Positions 35,153-46,796 of a DNA stretch of 64,000 nucleotides are shown in pieces (within the stretch, counting starts at the first letter, position 1; each line of letters opens with the position of its first letter). The DNA lies in the NCBI RefSeq assembly GCF_051020985.1, contig NC_134999.1, positions 27,127,160 through 27,191,159 of the forward strand, written 5' to 3'. This DNA comes from Nomia melanderi. Lineage: Eukaryota; Arthropoda; Insecta; Hymenoptera; Halictidae. The notes under the pieces were generated by a model. That model did no database searches. It saw nothing but the letters and a program-made list of their open reading frames with translations, and was not told the origin of the DNA. A program made the translations under genes and the position numbers.

Positions 35153-36085
35153 CACAGTTTAATTTCTGCCTCGAGTGCGGACATGCGCATATGTTGCGAC
35201 ACGGCTGCTCTGCTATTCTCACCGAATAATTTACGGCACGTGAGCTCCACGGGATTGAACGCGTTCGTGACACAAGCAATATTGTATATGAATCAAAGAT
35301 ACGTATGCTTATCTCTATACGACGCTTAGGCGTGACCTGACGATATGTAAGTGCAACGTGAACAGCGAATGAGCTGAACGACCGCTCGTGAAAGTTACAA
35401 TCCGTCGGGCGCAAGAAATTTTGCCGATACGTTTACACGTCGTCTTCGCTTATCGCCATGTATTAATTGCGTATGATCCTTTGTCGAAGCATAATAACGG
35501 TTCACCTCTTTTCTAAGTTTAAACACGGATTCATCGAGTTATATTTCCATAACCGAATTTTTCATTTAAAATTTGTTGAAACTAGCAGGCACTATACTGT
35601 TGATATAAGTTAACCAATAATTAACGGTTTCTAAATATTGTGCAGTGATGTATAGTACGTACAGTGTGAATCATTGAATACACATTCTTTATATAGCGAG
35701 TAGAACGAGTTATCAGGGAAAATATATTTTTAATGATCTATCCATTGTGTGGATCGTTCATCGGTACAATTGATTCTAGAAAAAATAAATCTGATCTCAC
35801 GCTATACAGGATTTGAAACGGTGCAATATGAACTTCCGTGATGCGTGAAACTTCGGAACGTGCGAGATCTCGTCTTCTCGCAGTTAAATGTGATCCAACC
35901 GCTACTCGTAATATCGCACCGACCGCAACTATGAGTATAAATGGCATGGTCCCACAGTGGCTTTACTGTGTTTTTACTATCGTCCGGTGCTTCGTTTCAT
36001 TCTGCCGTTTCTCTGTTTATTATTTCGTTTCAATCCTTTGTCGTATAATATCGTGTCAACCCGTGGCGCGAAATTCAAATTGACC
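35153..36085. other. Mixed-composition region, possible gene remnants
   Basis: Open frames lie on both strands. The minus frame 35,947-35,738 starts with a real ATG and a hydrophobic lead (MPFILIVAVGAILRVAVG). None is recognised and none has a full splice context. Confidence 0.2.
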
Positions 36086-37916
36086 CTAACGAACATGAAG
36101 ATATTAAACATATCTAATGGAAATAAATCTAATAAATATACTAAATAAATTCAATAAACAGATCTAAACGAATCTAATAAAATAATAAACGATATAAATG
36201 TACCATGACAAGTTATGTGCTGAATTATTTTACATTGAAATGAAACATTATTGTTTCCCTATATTGACATTTTCAAATTGTCGTTACCTTCGCATGAATG
36301 CAGAATTCCTTTCTCTCAAAATATTTTATAAATGACTCGGTGTCTTCAATAAGCGGAAATTTGAAAGAAATCACAAGGCGAGGGATTAAGTAATCCATTT
36401 TCCGTGCGTTCGTCGAGCGAATGCGCGGTATGCGCGCTAATTAGAGATTAGCTTTCAATTGGTTGCCCGATAACGTACAGATCATATTACTCACCCTTAT
36501 GATTATGTGTTGCGTGTTTGTGCCCGATGTGAAAATATGATTTCGCAAAAATGCCTCATGTGAGCGCATGAGACACCGATTCTCAGGTAAACAAAAGAAC
36601 TTTCGCCGCTCGGGTCACCGATGCGCTGCGTGCAAACGATGAACCAAGCGGTGCAACTTCTACACGCGTGACGGACCAGTGACGTCACGCGGCGAACATC
36701 TTCGTTGTTTCTGCAAAATATCTCATAATCCACGGTATAAATCAGAGAAGAATGTGTCAGATGAGTCAACGATCCAGCCGAGAAAGGTTTAAGTACAAAG
36801 ATTAAGTCAATTTGGTTTGCGGAATATATGGGGTACATACAGGGTGACCAAACTTATTAGTGTAACACATAGGGAAAACTTGGGAATGGTTTTTGTTCAT
36901 TAATCACCATTTCTACTTATTATTAATATTTATATTATTAAATATAATGAATGTAGTATATATAATAGCAATTTAATTATTAATATAAATATTAACAATA
37001 CTTGATACTAATTTAATAAAATATTAACAGAAAGTGGTAATGGTAACCTATTTTAATCATTTCAACTAAAATAATGTAAGGATTTTTATTTCCTTTCTAA
37101 ATTACAAGGGTGCACTTAATGAGTTCGTTTGATTTATCGTTTAGTATGAGCATTGGTAAATTGAATTATTTACGAATTTGATAAACGTGCATTCTTTCAG
37201 TGATTCAGTTGGATAGGGTGTACTATATTCGATTGCCTTTGATAAATTAATCTTCTACAACCTCTTCCTACTAATTATAACGCTCATTAAAAAGATGAAA
37301 AGATCAACAATGATTTTCCTTTCGTCGTGACGTAATATCGGATATAAAAGAAATTAATTATATGAAAAGCGGTACGATTGTTGCTATGCGCGGTTTCCGG
37401 TTTACCTTACGCACGAGCCCCGCGGCGGAGTAAACCAGCTTCCTTCTAGTCCTCCATCGATCAATAAATTCATGTAAATCGAAGCTGAATTTTTAGTCTG
37501 ATTCATGGTACAGTGTCCTTCGGTTGCCTGCGCTGAATCTTCATACAATCTGTTTCGGAATAGATGATGTCGACTTCAAAGGAAGAGAGGGAGGGAGAAT
37601 ACATTGAAAGTACAGAATAAATGCTTTAATTACCTTTGACTTCGAGAACTTGTATCCAGATTGGCATTGTTTATGCAAATATTTATGAACTAATATTTAT
37701 AGAAACTGGAGTTGAACCGAAATTCGTTCATCGAGTAAACAAATGAAATAAAAACCCAGACGAGATTTATTCAGGTTATTATTACGTTAAATTTACTCAA
37801 CTTTTTTACGTTTACAAATACGTAAAGGACAATCATTATCTTATAGGATGTATCGAAATACTATTGATAATCGTGCAATGAATTCAACAACTTACTCATC
37901 GTATTTAATCACAAAT
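36086..37916. other. AT-rich DNA, no gene seen
   Basis: No supported gene. A GTGACGTCAC palindrome (CRE-like) near 36,678 is the only motif noted. Confidence 0.45.
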
Positions 37917-38088
37917 TTAACCCTTTGATTCGACGCAGAGGAACCACAAAATTTCATACTTAATATCAAGTATCGCGTGTAGCAAGCATATGTGAAATAT
38001 TGAAGTAAAATATCTCTGTTCCTTAATGTATGTGTGATTTTTCGGCAATATTTCTAGCGAAAAGCTTTTTTTGAGTGTAAAGGGTTAA
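37917..38088. mobile_element. TTAA element, CCCTTTG family, short copy
   Basis: Ends TTAACCCTTTGATTCG and, on the minus strand, TTAACCCTTTACACTC. The match is perfect over 10 bp and then diverges. 172 bp. Confidence 0.5.
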
Positions 38089-39787
38089 CGTATGATTTCC
38101 TGAATATTAGGAGCTTCTGAAGATCACTGCCATTTTATTAATGTATCTCGTTATTTAATTATCACTGTCACTTTTATTTAGAAACAGTAATAAGTTATCC
38201 CTCGGTGCAGTCGTTGAAAGCAATAATAAACGGAATAACAAGATTCAACCACATTTTCACGCCCTATTCAAGAAGACACACGAGAAGTGAATAGGTAAAG
38301 ACGCGCGCCAAGCGATCAGGAATTCCACTTCTGTTTCCACGTATGCTATCAGTTGCCAATCAATGAGACATTGGGCAAGTGGCCACGCGTTATGAAATAA
38401 TCCCGAAATTTGGCCCGCGCGTAACTCTAGCGAGACAAGAATGTTATTAGTTGATACGCGGCGGTCTTCCTTCGCCCGTTTTATTACGATGAAAGCTAAT
38501 TTAGGAAGGATCAGTGAAACCTCACCTTTCCGATCCTTCGTTTTAGACCAGTGTTTCCCAACATTGAGGCTTATGCCCCGCACAGGTCTAACCTGAACGT
38601 ATTGGGATCTAAAATTTGTTCACTCTTCTTGAATCGTGTTCCATAGTTCCGATTGTGATTGTATCGATGCAAAAGTTTGAATGTCTTTTGATAAGAAATA
38701 AAAAGAAGCGTTCTGAACTGTCTGTTGGCTAAATCAAAGCTAAATAAAAACGAAGAAAGAAGTGTCCTTTATACACGTTGCAATAGTTTGAAAACAGACG
38801 TTATTTGTTTCGAAGAAAACAATTTTTTCGTTAACCACGTACAGAGAACGTAAAAAATTTTGCATTAATCCAATAGATATTTCTTCTTGGCTTTTTGATG
38901 CAATTTTTTTCACAGTTCTTTCGGTACTTATGTATTATACGAACCACCTTTGTTTTCTAACTGAAGGTCGCGTTGATCAGTTATTTGTGTTATATCTGGA
39001 TTAGTATTTATTTAATGTTATAACACATTATTAATATTTTATTTCTTAAATACAAACGTGGTCCGTATAATACATAAGTACCATTTCTCCTTTTGAGTTA
39101 CTTTCGAATAACCAAAATAGCTATTTTTTACGTTAAAAACTAAATTTAAATAGTTGAAAATCATAGCGAGGTCAATGTAATGCGTCTTTTATTTTCAAAA
39201 TACCGAGATAAATTTTTATTTAGAATTAAATAATATAAAAAAATATTACATACATAATAATTGTAAGCGTTTATACGCAGAATAAAAAAATTTTTTAAAT
39301 TAACCTTTTAAGTGGAATCCTTCTTTTCACAGATAAATTTCTTACATAAGTTTTTGTTTTTTTAATTGAAAAATCATGGTCAATAAATTTGTTAAAAACT
39401 ACCGAGCAGACAAATTGACTATTTCGTATTTCCTTGTGCAAATCACAAGGGCGTATTTATTGCGATTTCAATAAACTTATATTTTTGAATGCGCACTAAT
39501 AAATCAATTTATTTAAGGACTTTTCAGACAAGCTACCTTTTCAATGATTCAAAATAAATCTAAAATCAACCATTTAGACGCACCTGGCAGTTCTGTCGTC
39601 AACCTCTAATGTTCTTCGTTCCTCCACCTCCGTTTTTATTCATTTCTATACAATAATCATGCGCAATAAATTCGTTCAGTGTTAAAACCACTAACTAGTC
39701 AAACTGACTGATTTATATTTCCTTATACAAATCACGGGTGTGCATTTATTGAGATTTCGATTGACTTGTACTGTCCAGCTCCCACGT
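38089..39787. other. AT-rich DNA with dispersed repeat fragments
   Basis: No gene seen. The sequence at 38,552 (CAGTGTTTCCCAAC) resembles hAT element ends but has no partner. 38,700-38,890 belongs to a repeat also found near 42.5 and 53.7 kb. The stretches near 39,435 and 39,730 are copies of a repeat with CAAATCAC and TTTATTG(A/C)GATTTC. Confidence 0.45.
38700..38890 (+). repeat. Dispersed repeat copy 1 (AACGAAGAAAGAAGTGTCC)
   Basis: Shares AAAAACGAAGAAAGAAGTGT, CAATAGTTTGAAA and GTTAACCACGTAC-type words with copies near 42,480-42,680 (opposite strand) and 53,630-53,830. Confidence 0.65.
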
Positions 39788-40127
39788 CCTGTGTCAATCC
39801 TAAAAGCTAAAAGTGCACAGGGGCAAGGGGAGACGTCCACTCGCGACGTTCGCCCCGGTTGTTATGGCAACAGTGACGCCTCAGTTTCGGCACGTCCTTG
39901 TTATTAGCCGAGTCGCGCAACGAACAACGCAAGCGAAACAGAATACGATGAAGTGAGACGTACGAACAGTGGCGTCGGATTTCATTACGGCGCAGCGGTA
40001 GGTTTTTGTGTTCACCGAATCTCGGAGACATGGAGGCTCGACTACTATGTTTCCTGCAAGGGCCGAGGTGAAGCGTGCGGCCGATTCCCCTTGCCCCTCT
40101 GACTTTTTAGCTTTTGAATTGACTCAG
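39788..40127. repeat. GC-rich unit bounded by long inverted arms
   Basis: The left arm at 39,788-39,830 includes AAAAGCTAAAAGTGCACAGG and GGGCAAGGGG. The right arm at 40,087-40,127 is its inverted partner (minus strand AAAAGCTAAAAAGTCAGAGG and GGGCAAGGGG). The arms align over about 40 bp with few differences. The roughly 256-bp core is GC-rich, contains an RFX-type X-box and has no recognised product. It could be a MITE-like element or a mirrored regulatory unit. Confidence 0.55.
39858..39871. promoter_or_regulatory. RFX X-box-like motif
   Basis: GTTGTTATGGCAAC fits the two imperfect inverted half-sites (GTTRCC, 2-nt spacer, GGYAAC) of X-boxes bound by RFX factors, the regulators of ciliary genes in animals. 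Confidence 0.35.
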
Positions 40128-40800
40128 TCGTGAGAACTGCACAGTATTTTACAAAACGAATCGAGTCCCTCGGGGAATCATTTGTGTCTTTTCGATAATT
40201 GTAAAATAATAATAATCAATTGAAATATATCTAAAATTGACTGTTTCGATAACATAAATAAATGAAGTAATAACCATATAAATAGCCTCACTATGAAATT
40301 GTTAATGCTTGTAACTCAATTCTTATGTCAACACTAACTATTTGTATGATTAATCGTTAAAGGCTCGATTCATATTACAGAAAATATAATTTGTTACAAA
40401 GAATTGAATATTTCAAATAAATAATAATAATTAAATCTATAAATGGGACGAATTGTAGATAAGTTCAGTTAAAGAACGGATACAACGATGCAATTTCACT
40501 AACCACTGTTATACATAAATATGATTAACATTACAGAACTTATAATTCACTGCAATTATGAAAAAATTCTGAATACAATTAAACGTTTCAAAACAAAACC
40601 GTAATTTCAAATCTATAAATAGTACATTACAGAATACATAAAATCCATTAGCACGATCAAAAAATGATCAATATAACAAACAGTTAAACGCAAAATACAT
40701 AATCCATTACCACGATCAAAAAGGGATCGATACGATCACTCACAGTTCGAGATAAAATAATAATTTCGAATCTATAAATGGCACACGCTTCAGACAAATT
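40128..40800. other. AT-rich DNA, no gene seen
   Basis: Direct-repeat-like phrases near 40,650 and 40,700 (CACGATCAAAAAatgatc-type). No gene. Confidence 0.45.
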
Positions 40801-40901
40801 CAGTTTCCGAATGGATGCAGCGGAGCGGTTTCATTGGCCGCCGGCGTATATAAATAAATCGATTCGAAGCATCCGCGGCCTATTGATCGCGCGACGAGAA
40901 T
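40801..40901 (+). promoter_or_regulatory. Candidate core promoter (inverted CCAAT plus TATA)
   Basis: ATTGG at 40,833 and TATATAAATA at 40,847-40,856 lie in a sharply GC-rich islet, with an ATG 46 nt after the TATA box. The order and spacing fit an RNA polymerase II core promoter. Confidence 0.35.
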
Positions 40902-41105
40902 ATGAATGATCGAAACGAAAGTGTCGTCCCGATCCTTCTGAAATCTGTTGCTAACCGCGGCTGCCGTCTCGGCCGATGCTCGGCGACGAGCGTGTCGCCG
41001 CGTCGAGACGCCCGCGCATGCAATCGTCTTCGTCGTGGCCGTCGCTCGCGGCTGACGGCCCTCTCCGTTGCACGCGTAACAACTGTATATGCCGGTCGCG
41101 GGTAA
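40902..41105 (+). CDS. Small Arg-rich ORF behind the candidate promoter
   Basis: 67 codons from a real ATG, starting MNDRNESVVPILLKSVAN and ending in Arg/Ala-rich sequence before TAA. It has no recognised domain or signal peptide. High arginine content is expected from GC-rich DNA, and overlapping open frames on both strands make chance likely. It is listed because it follows a TATA/CCAAT arrangement. Confidence 0.15.
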   Translation: MNDRNESVVPILLKSVANRGCRLGRCSATSVSPRRDARACNRLRRGRRSRLTALSVARVTTVYAGRG

Positions 41106-41494
41106 TCGCGGGACTGCAACCTACTACTCTTTTAATAGACGACGGAATAGGCCTATAGACACGCGCTAGACACGTCGTCCACGGTCAATGCTTGGCACAT
41201 GGCGACACCGGGGCTGAACGTTGAATGAAATATTTTCGGAAGCGTATCCGGTTGTGTGCGAACGCAACAATCGACCGGGTACCGATGACGATTTTGACAT
41301 TATTGACCGCCGCTTCACCGTTCGATTGCGAAACCGCGTGGATAATACGTGGGAATTCTGTACGCGGTACGGCATTTCTTCGGTTGGAGATAGAATGGTC
41401 TTAAAATAGGCTTTTCGTCTTAACATGTCGTCGCTCTGAGAGTTTTGTTTATTAATAATTGACAGCATTAATGTTTTGGAAAAGAGACATTGGT
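41106..41494. other. Tail of the GC-rich islet
   Basis: Includes an open + frame at 41,221-41,409 (SEAYPVVCERNNRPGTDDDF onward) with plausible composition but no ATG start and a stop immediately upstream. No supported gene. Confidence 0.25.
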
Positions 41495-41738
41495 TTAACC
41501 CTTTGCACTTGGACGTTCCTAGCTAGAAATATTTTAACATCTTCTGATGAGATAAACACGATATTTTGTGAAAATTCGAAGAGAAATTATACGCACATTG
41601 AGGATCAAAGCTATTTTATATTTATACTTTTTAAATTGATGAGTTATACTGGGTATAACATTAAATATCAAATTTTATAGTTTTACTGTATGAAGTCAGG
41701 TGGTGAGTTAGAGTCACCTATCGAATGCAAAGGGTTAA
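41495..41738. mobile_element. TTAA element, CCCTTTGCA family
   Basis: Ends TTAACCCTTTGCACTTGG and, on the minus strand, TTAACCCTTTGCATTCG, with intact TTAA on both sides. 244 bp, non-coding. Confidence 0.7.
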
Positions 41739-44479
41739 TACAGCTTTTAGTGGTTTGAGGATATTTGGATTGCGTGAATTGAAGCTTTTCGAATATGTGA
41801 TTTATGTTGTTTCGTTATTTAATTGCGGGAACGTTTCTAGATGGTATGATTTTCATTTTAGAAATTGCTTTGATACTTATTTCTCGTCTGGAATTGTAGA
41901 TTCCGTTTTGTAGGCTTCGATTCAGATGTGAACTGATTTTTTCTACAGGTATAATTTGTGTTTTTCTTGTCATGTGACTACAGATAGTTTCTGTGATTGC
42001 AAGATAGAAAGACTTAAGTCACATGCTTGCCATTTTAAGATAACTCAGTTGAGAGTTTCATTCATCGATAATTGCTAGAGATAAAGATATACTAGCATTG
42101 TCATTTTAAAAAGAAAAAAATTGCTTTAATGCTCCTTCGTCATTGGAAAATACAAGTTGCATTTTGTAAAATCTAATTTACTTCATTTTGCTAATGATTT
42201 TGATAACTACAGATTTAACTCTACGTGCGATTTCTTCAGGCTGATCCTATGCTTGTCAACACATTAGCAGCAGATGACGTAGATCTACGTCATTTGAACT
42301 TCTATAACTGGTTAACGTTGACGTAGTTCTACCTACATCATTTACTTCCTTCACATTTACGGCACGTTACGATCATTTTAAAATTACAAGGTTCTTATTA
42401 TTTAGTTCACATCAAACTACACGTTCAGAATTTTTTAAATTTTCCTTACGATTCAATATAGATATCCTTACAAACTGAATCTTTTTATTTCCGTTTCTGT
42501 CGAATTGATGCAAATATTTTAACGTTTCTTACACGTGGTTAACAAAAGAAATTTTTTTTTCGAAACAAATCACAGTGGTTTCAAACTATTGTAATGTGTA
42601 TAAAAGATACTACTTTCTTCGTTTTTGCTTGTATTTAGCTTGTGTTTAGCTAACTTGAGCTACTAAACTGAATTTAAAAACTAGAAATAAAAGCTGATTG
42701 TTGAAAACTTTTGCGACACCCCAATATTTATCTGTGGAACACCTGATGATGCAAATACAAAGAAACTGAAAACAACTACAACATTTTACATTCTTTCATA
42801 ACAGATGGGCTCCTTTTACTCTTGGTGTCACCTTAATCATTCGATTCGATAACGAATTATATAATTCTCGAATATAATCTTGCGATAAGATATCGCATTT
42901 TCTTTCGGGCACTGTTTCCGATTGGATTATGTTTTGAAATTGTTTATTGTCTTTACAGTCAACTCAAATAAGGTATTACCGCATTATTAGGTAAGTTGTG
43001 CCATTCATTCAACCTTCAATGAATACCTTTGTTACCTTTTCCATTCTAGTCAACGATAACTATGAACCAGTCACTTTGATTACTCTGTAGATCTGGTGTC
43101 ACATTAAATTCTGTGTTTTACAACTAAAGTCAATTAAAATAATTAAAGTAATTGATTTTATCAAATAATTATTTTTAAATTGTACGCATTAAAACTAAAA
43201 TTAGACTTGTATCTTCTGTAGTCCAAAATCTAAAAAGTTGAACACCATTTCATTTCAATAGCTACAAATTTCACCAATTTTTGTTAGAAATATCCATAAT
43301 ATTAGATCAACTAAATAGTTTAAAGGTAAATGTCACTTCATTAAATTAAACGCACCTAGACCATGCGTTGTTCACTTGTTTCACAATTTTTTAATATTTT
43401 CCGATCACAATATATCAATTTAAAATACCTACAACTTTTGTTAAAACTATTTACAACTTCTCATATTTTCAAATAATAATTAAAGCGACGCATTAAGTTA
43501 TAATTGACTTGTACACTCAAATAATGTCCACACGATTTCCAAACCAAAAACGTTAAAACGCTACGTACCGCGAAAAGCAATTAAACTCGCCACAGGTGCA
43601 TCTATCTAACCAATGAGTCACGAATATCCCATTCACGCGTGCGCTTACGCTTTATTTAAAAAAAAAAATGCAAGCCTACGCGGCACGTGTATAAATATCC
43701 TATTTATTATTTATCGTTTATTTTCCTCAGCGAAACGCAATCAATTGCCGCGATGAAATCCAAAGATATTTTTATTCCGACACAAAACGCTATAGGTCAG
43801 AGTTGACCCAACTTCGTTATCGGTCGGTTTAAATCTAGCCGCGAGTATTTGCAATACAGTAGAGTCCTCAATAACGCAATTAATAAAATATTAAAAAATA
43901 ACTGTTAAAGCGAGACTCTTCATAAGAAACTGATACACGCAGACCAACTTAACGCTTTGCGATCGGATGCTACCGTAATGGCGGACTTCAAGCTTTCATA
44001 TCTAAAGTCGAAAGCTGCAAATAAATGATATCATTATTCAAATAACGCGTGATCCATGTGTGTGGTTTTCTTCTTCCCTAGTATTTAACCTTGGTCAGGC
44101 CCATTTTTAAAAAATTTTGTGAAGTGTGAACTTCTTAAAAAATTTTATTTTACAATTTTATAGACGTGAAAGAACAGTGTATTTTTTGTTTAAAGTTTTT
44201 CCACTATTTATTTCCGTTTTCAAGACAATCCACGGGAAAGAAAAATACTCGTTTTTTTTCAAGGAGTGGTTCCATCGCTTCAAAGTAAATTGCAATTTAT
44301 TAGGTTAGACTTACTCTACTTACGCACACAGTTTCATAATTTGTTTAATGTCCGGGTTCGACACCTATCCTTGTTAGTAGAAAAAAAACCAAAAGGAAGG
44401 ACGAAAGTTTTAAAACCTGATTAATTAGGCAATATAGGAATTTATATGAAGTTGAATAAACAAAAGAAAACGCAGCATT
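41739..44479. other. AT-rich DNA with a palindrome and a repeat copy
   Basis: No gene seen in 2.7 kb. It contains the perfect 20-bp palindrome at 42,274-42,293 and an inverted copy (about 42,480-42,680) of the repeat also at 38.7 and 53.7 kb. Confidence 0.45.
42274..42293. repeat. Perfect 20-bp palindrome ATGACGTAGA/TCTACGTCAT
   Basis: Two TGACGT half-sites face each other around AGATCT. A degenerate second version (TGACGTAGTTCTACCTACAT) follows about 45 bp later. Confidence 0.85.
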
Positions 44480-44704
44480 TTAACACTAAAACAACCGGAG
44501 GGGTGAAATTGGTCCACTCCAGAATGTTTATTTTGCAAGTACTTAAATTATGAAGGAGTTTTTGCGATAGATTTTCAATTAAATTCGTGCATTTGCACAG
44601 ATACAAGACTAGGGGACCCTTCGAATTTTAAGAAACGTAGTGTTCTAACGTTTACAAAAAATTGCATGTAAGTCACTGTAATTGCTCAGTGGTTTTAGTG
44701 TTAA
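44480..44704. mobile_element. TTAA element, CACTAAAAC family
   Basis: The left end TTAACACTAAAACAACC and the right end on the minus strand, TTAACACTAAAACCACT, are near-identical, with intact TTAA on both sides. 225 bp. Related to 29,454-29,899. Confidence 0.7.
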
Positions 44705-44716
44705 ATGAAATTTTGT

Positions 44717-44736
44717 AACCGGTCATTCGACCGGTT
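44717..44736. repeat. Perfect hairpin AACCGGTC-ATTC-GACCGGTT
   Basis: 8-bp arms with a 4-nt loop, 12 bp beyond the end of a TTAA element. Confidence 0.85.
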
Positions 44737-45240
44737 CGCGTTAATCGCGTTGTAGAGGGTTCTACTGTGTTCGCAATAAGTGCACAACCGATGTCCAGGT
44801 TCCAGTCATCGTGTCGTGCGATTTCTGCCCGTCGAAAACCGGCGAAACCTATCCCACCCCTTTCTCTGTTCTCTATTTTTCTTTTTCGCTGCCGCGGAAC
44901 GAAATAGCGTCGGACTTTGCTGCACACTTCGATCATGAGATTCAATTAAGGTGCGTCGCTGTATACTCTAGTGGATGGTCAAACAAATTACATTATGTGG
45001 AATTGCAAGCTCAAAAGCCCGTCTATTAACCACCGTTTGTGGGCCGCGCTGGTATACGTGCATGCATACTAACGAGATACGCGTGACGCAAATATATATA
45101 GAGACTTTCGATTGATTCTGCGTGTAATAATAGCACAACGGGGTGGTGCTGCCGAGCAGTCTGGTAGTGCGCAACTGATTACGAGGTGTGGAGCCCGGTA
45201 TCACTGAGCACAGGACATTGGTTAAACGCGGTTTAATTCA
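44737..45240. other. GC-rich islet, no assigned gene
   Basis: Overlapping open frames on both strands. The longest minus frame (44,945-44,673) runs into the adjacent TTAA element, so it is probably fortuitous. Confidence 0.3.
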
Positions 45241-45273
45241 ATTTACACGCGATACGCATCTTAGAAAAATGTT

Positions 45274-45475
45274 TCAACTCTTTGCACTCGAAAGGCGACT
45301 CACAGGCGCTATTTGTTTTGACGTAGCGAAATTGCAAAATTCAATACTCGGTATTTGATTTTATATGGTGGATTCGTTTATTACTTCTATTTAATAGAAT
45401 CGGTAAGTTAATTGGCGTTTCATTAGAAAGTTATGAATGTATGTAGTGAGAACACTTTTGAGTGAAAAGGGTTCA
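45274..45475. mobile_element. Degenerate TTAA-type element, CCCTTTGCACTCG family
   Basis: Left CTCTTTGCACTCGAAAGGCG and right GAGTGAAAAGGG are family ends, but both flanking target sites have decayed to TTCA-like sequence. Confidence 0.45.
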
Positions 45476-46389
45476 TCTGTTGGAGGGATGGAATTGGTTT
45501 TTCGAATTGTGGAAAGTACAGTGTATTCTCTAAACAGGATTGTCTGATTATTTGGTAAATGGTTGCTGGAAATATCTTTTGGTCGACGATTTTTTTATAA
45601 ACTTATTATTACGTTATATTAATCTTTTGTATTCAAAGCACTTGGATTATATCTATGTTGGTACTCTTTAAATATCTGAGAATTTGAATAAAATATAGTT
45701 CATGATTAGAAATGCAAATGTTTAAAAATGATTTACTTCTTACACGTATATCTCTGAAAATTAAATTAAATTAACAGCAATGCAATCGAACAATTATTCG
45801 ATTGGTCGAAAGAGGACAAATATGAAAATGCGATACATTTTATTATGCGTACATTTTTAAAGGAAAATACTGGAGATAATACAATAGCAGGAAAAATAAT
45901 AAGTTTTTCACGAAGAATTTCGTGCATTCGAATTTAATGTGTTTTCATTGATAAACTCAGAAATGCGAAGTAAAATTGAATTGTTTAATGCCGGAATTGA
46001 TAACAGCCAGTAGAGTCGAGGTTATTGTAGTACCGCACAGCGACTGAAATAAATCAACAAATCAAAACTGTTACTCTACACCGGCGAAAGCGTCAGAAGA
46101 CAAAGTCACTGAAGGGTACTCACCAAGGTACAACGGAGTTCTCGGCAATACAAACGTGTTACGTTCGACAGATACGTAACACTTTCGCATCAGTATTACT
46201 AATGACACCGGTATAAGCATATAATCCTTCGCGTTGCTGTATATTTCATGAAGGAGAAAAAACGAACTCTTGCCGGACAATAAATTCTGGTACTTATTAC
46301 ATTGAAATACAACTGACCAACTGTCGACGTACGGAGAAGCGTGTTAATTTATTAAAATGGAGCATTTTGGTAAATGAAATATATAATAT
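45476..46389. other. AT-rich DNA, no gene seen
   Basis: No supported feature. Confidence 0.45.
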
Positions 46390-46796
46390 TTAACACATTC
46401 ATGTCGGCACATGTTTCTGTATGTTTAATCACAGATCATAATAATAACCATATCTGCAAAAATGATGTTGAAATGCATTCTTTTGTCACGTCTCTAGTTT
46501 CTGGATTTCATTTGCTAACTATGGATAAATGTTAATAAACAATTTAACCAGCCAACTGCGTTCGACGAGTATACACGTCAACTTAAAACGCAAAATGTAA
46601 TTTTTCGTTTTGCTTTAGTTTTCTGTTAGAATATATTATTGATGCATTTTCTTTGCGTTTGAGGAGTATACGCTTTATTTTTAGAACTAAATTTCGTAAT
46701 TAACTGGTTAATAAATTACTTAGTGAGGTTGATTTATTTTAATGCTATAAATTTATTGTGTACCTCCAGTGGTACATGCCGGTGTGAACGTGTTAA
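46390..46796. mobile_element. TTAA element, CACRTTCA family, carrying a nested element
   Basis: Left TTAACACATTCATGTCGGCA and, on the minus strand, right TTAACACGTTCACACCGGCA. 407 bp including a 168-bp TTAA element of another family at 46,544-46,711. Confidence 0.65.
46544..46711. mobile_element. TTAA element, CCAGTTA family, copy 2 (nested)
   Basis: Ends TTAACCAGCCAACTGCG and, on the minus strand, TTAACCAGTTAATTACG. It shares its subterminal sequence with the copy at 28,192. Confidence 0.65.

Noticed and set aside
38257..38583. 108-codon minus frame near a hAT-like CAGTGTTTCCCAAC end
   Set aside because: No transposase motif and no matching second inverted end was found.
44340..44370. B-box-like GGTTCGACACC that might mark a tRNA
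   Set aside because: No A-box at the right distance and no cloverleaf pairing; no tRNA called anywhere in the window.
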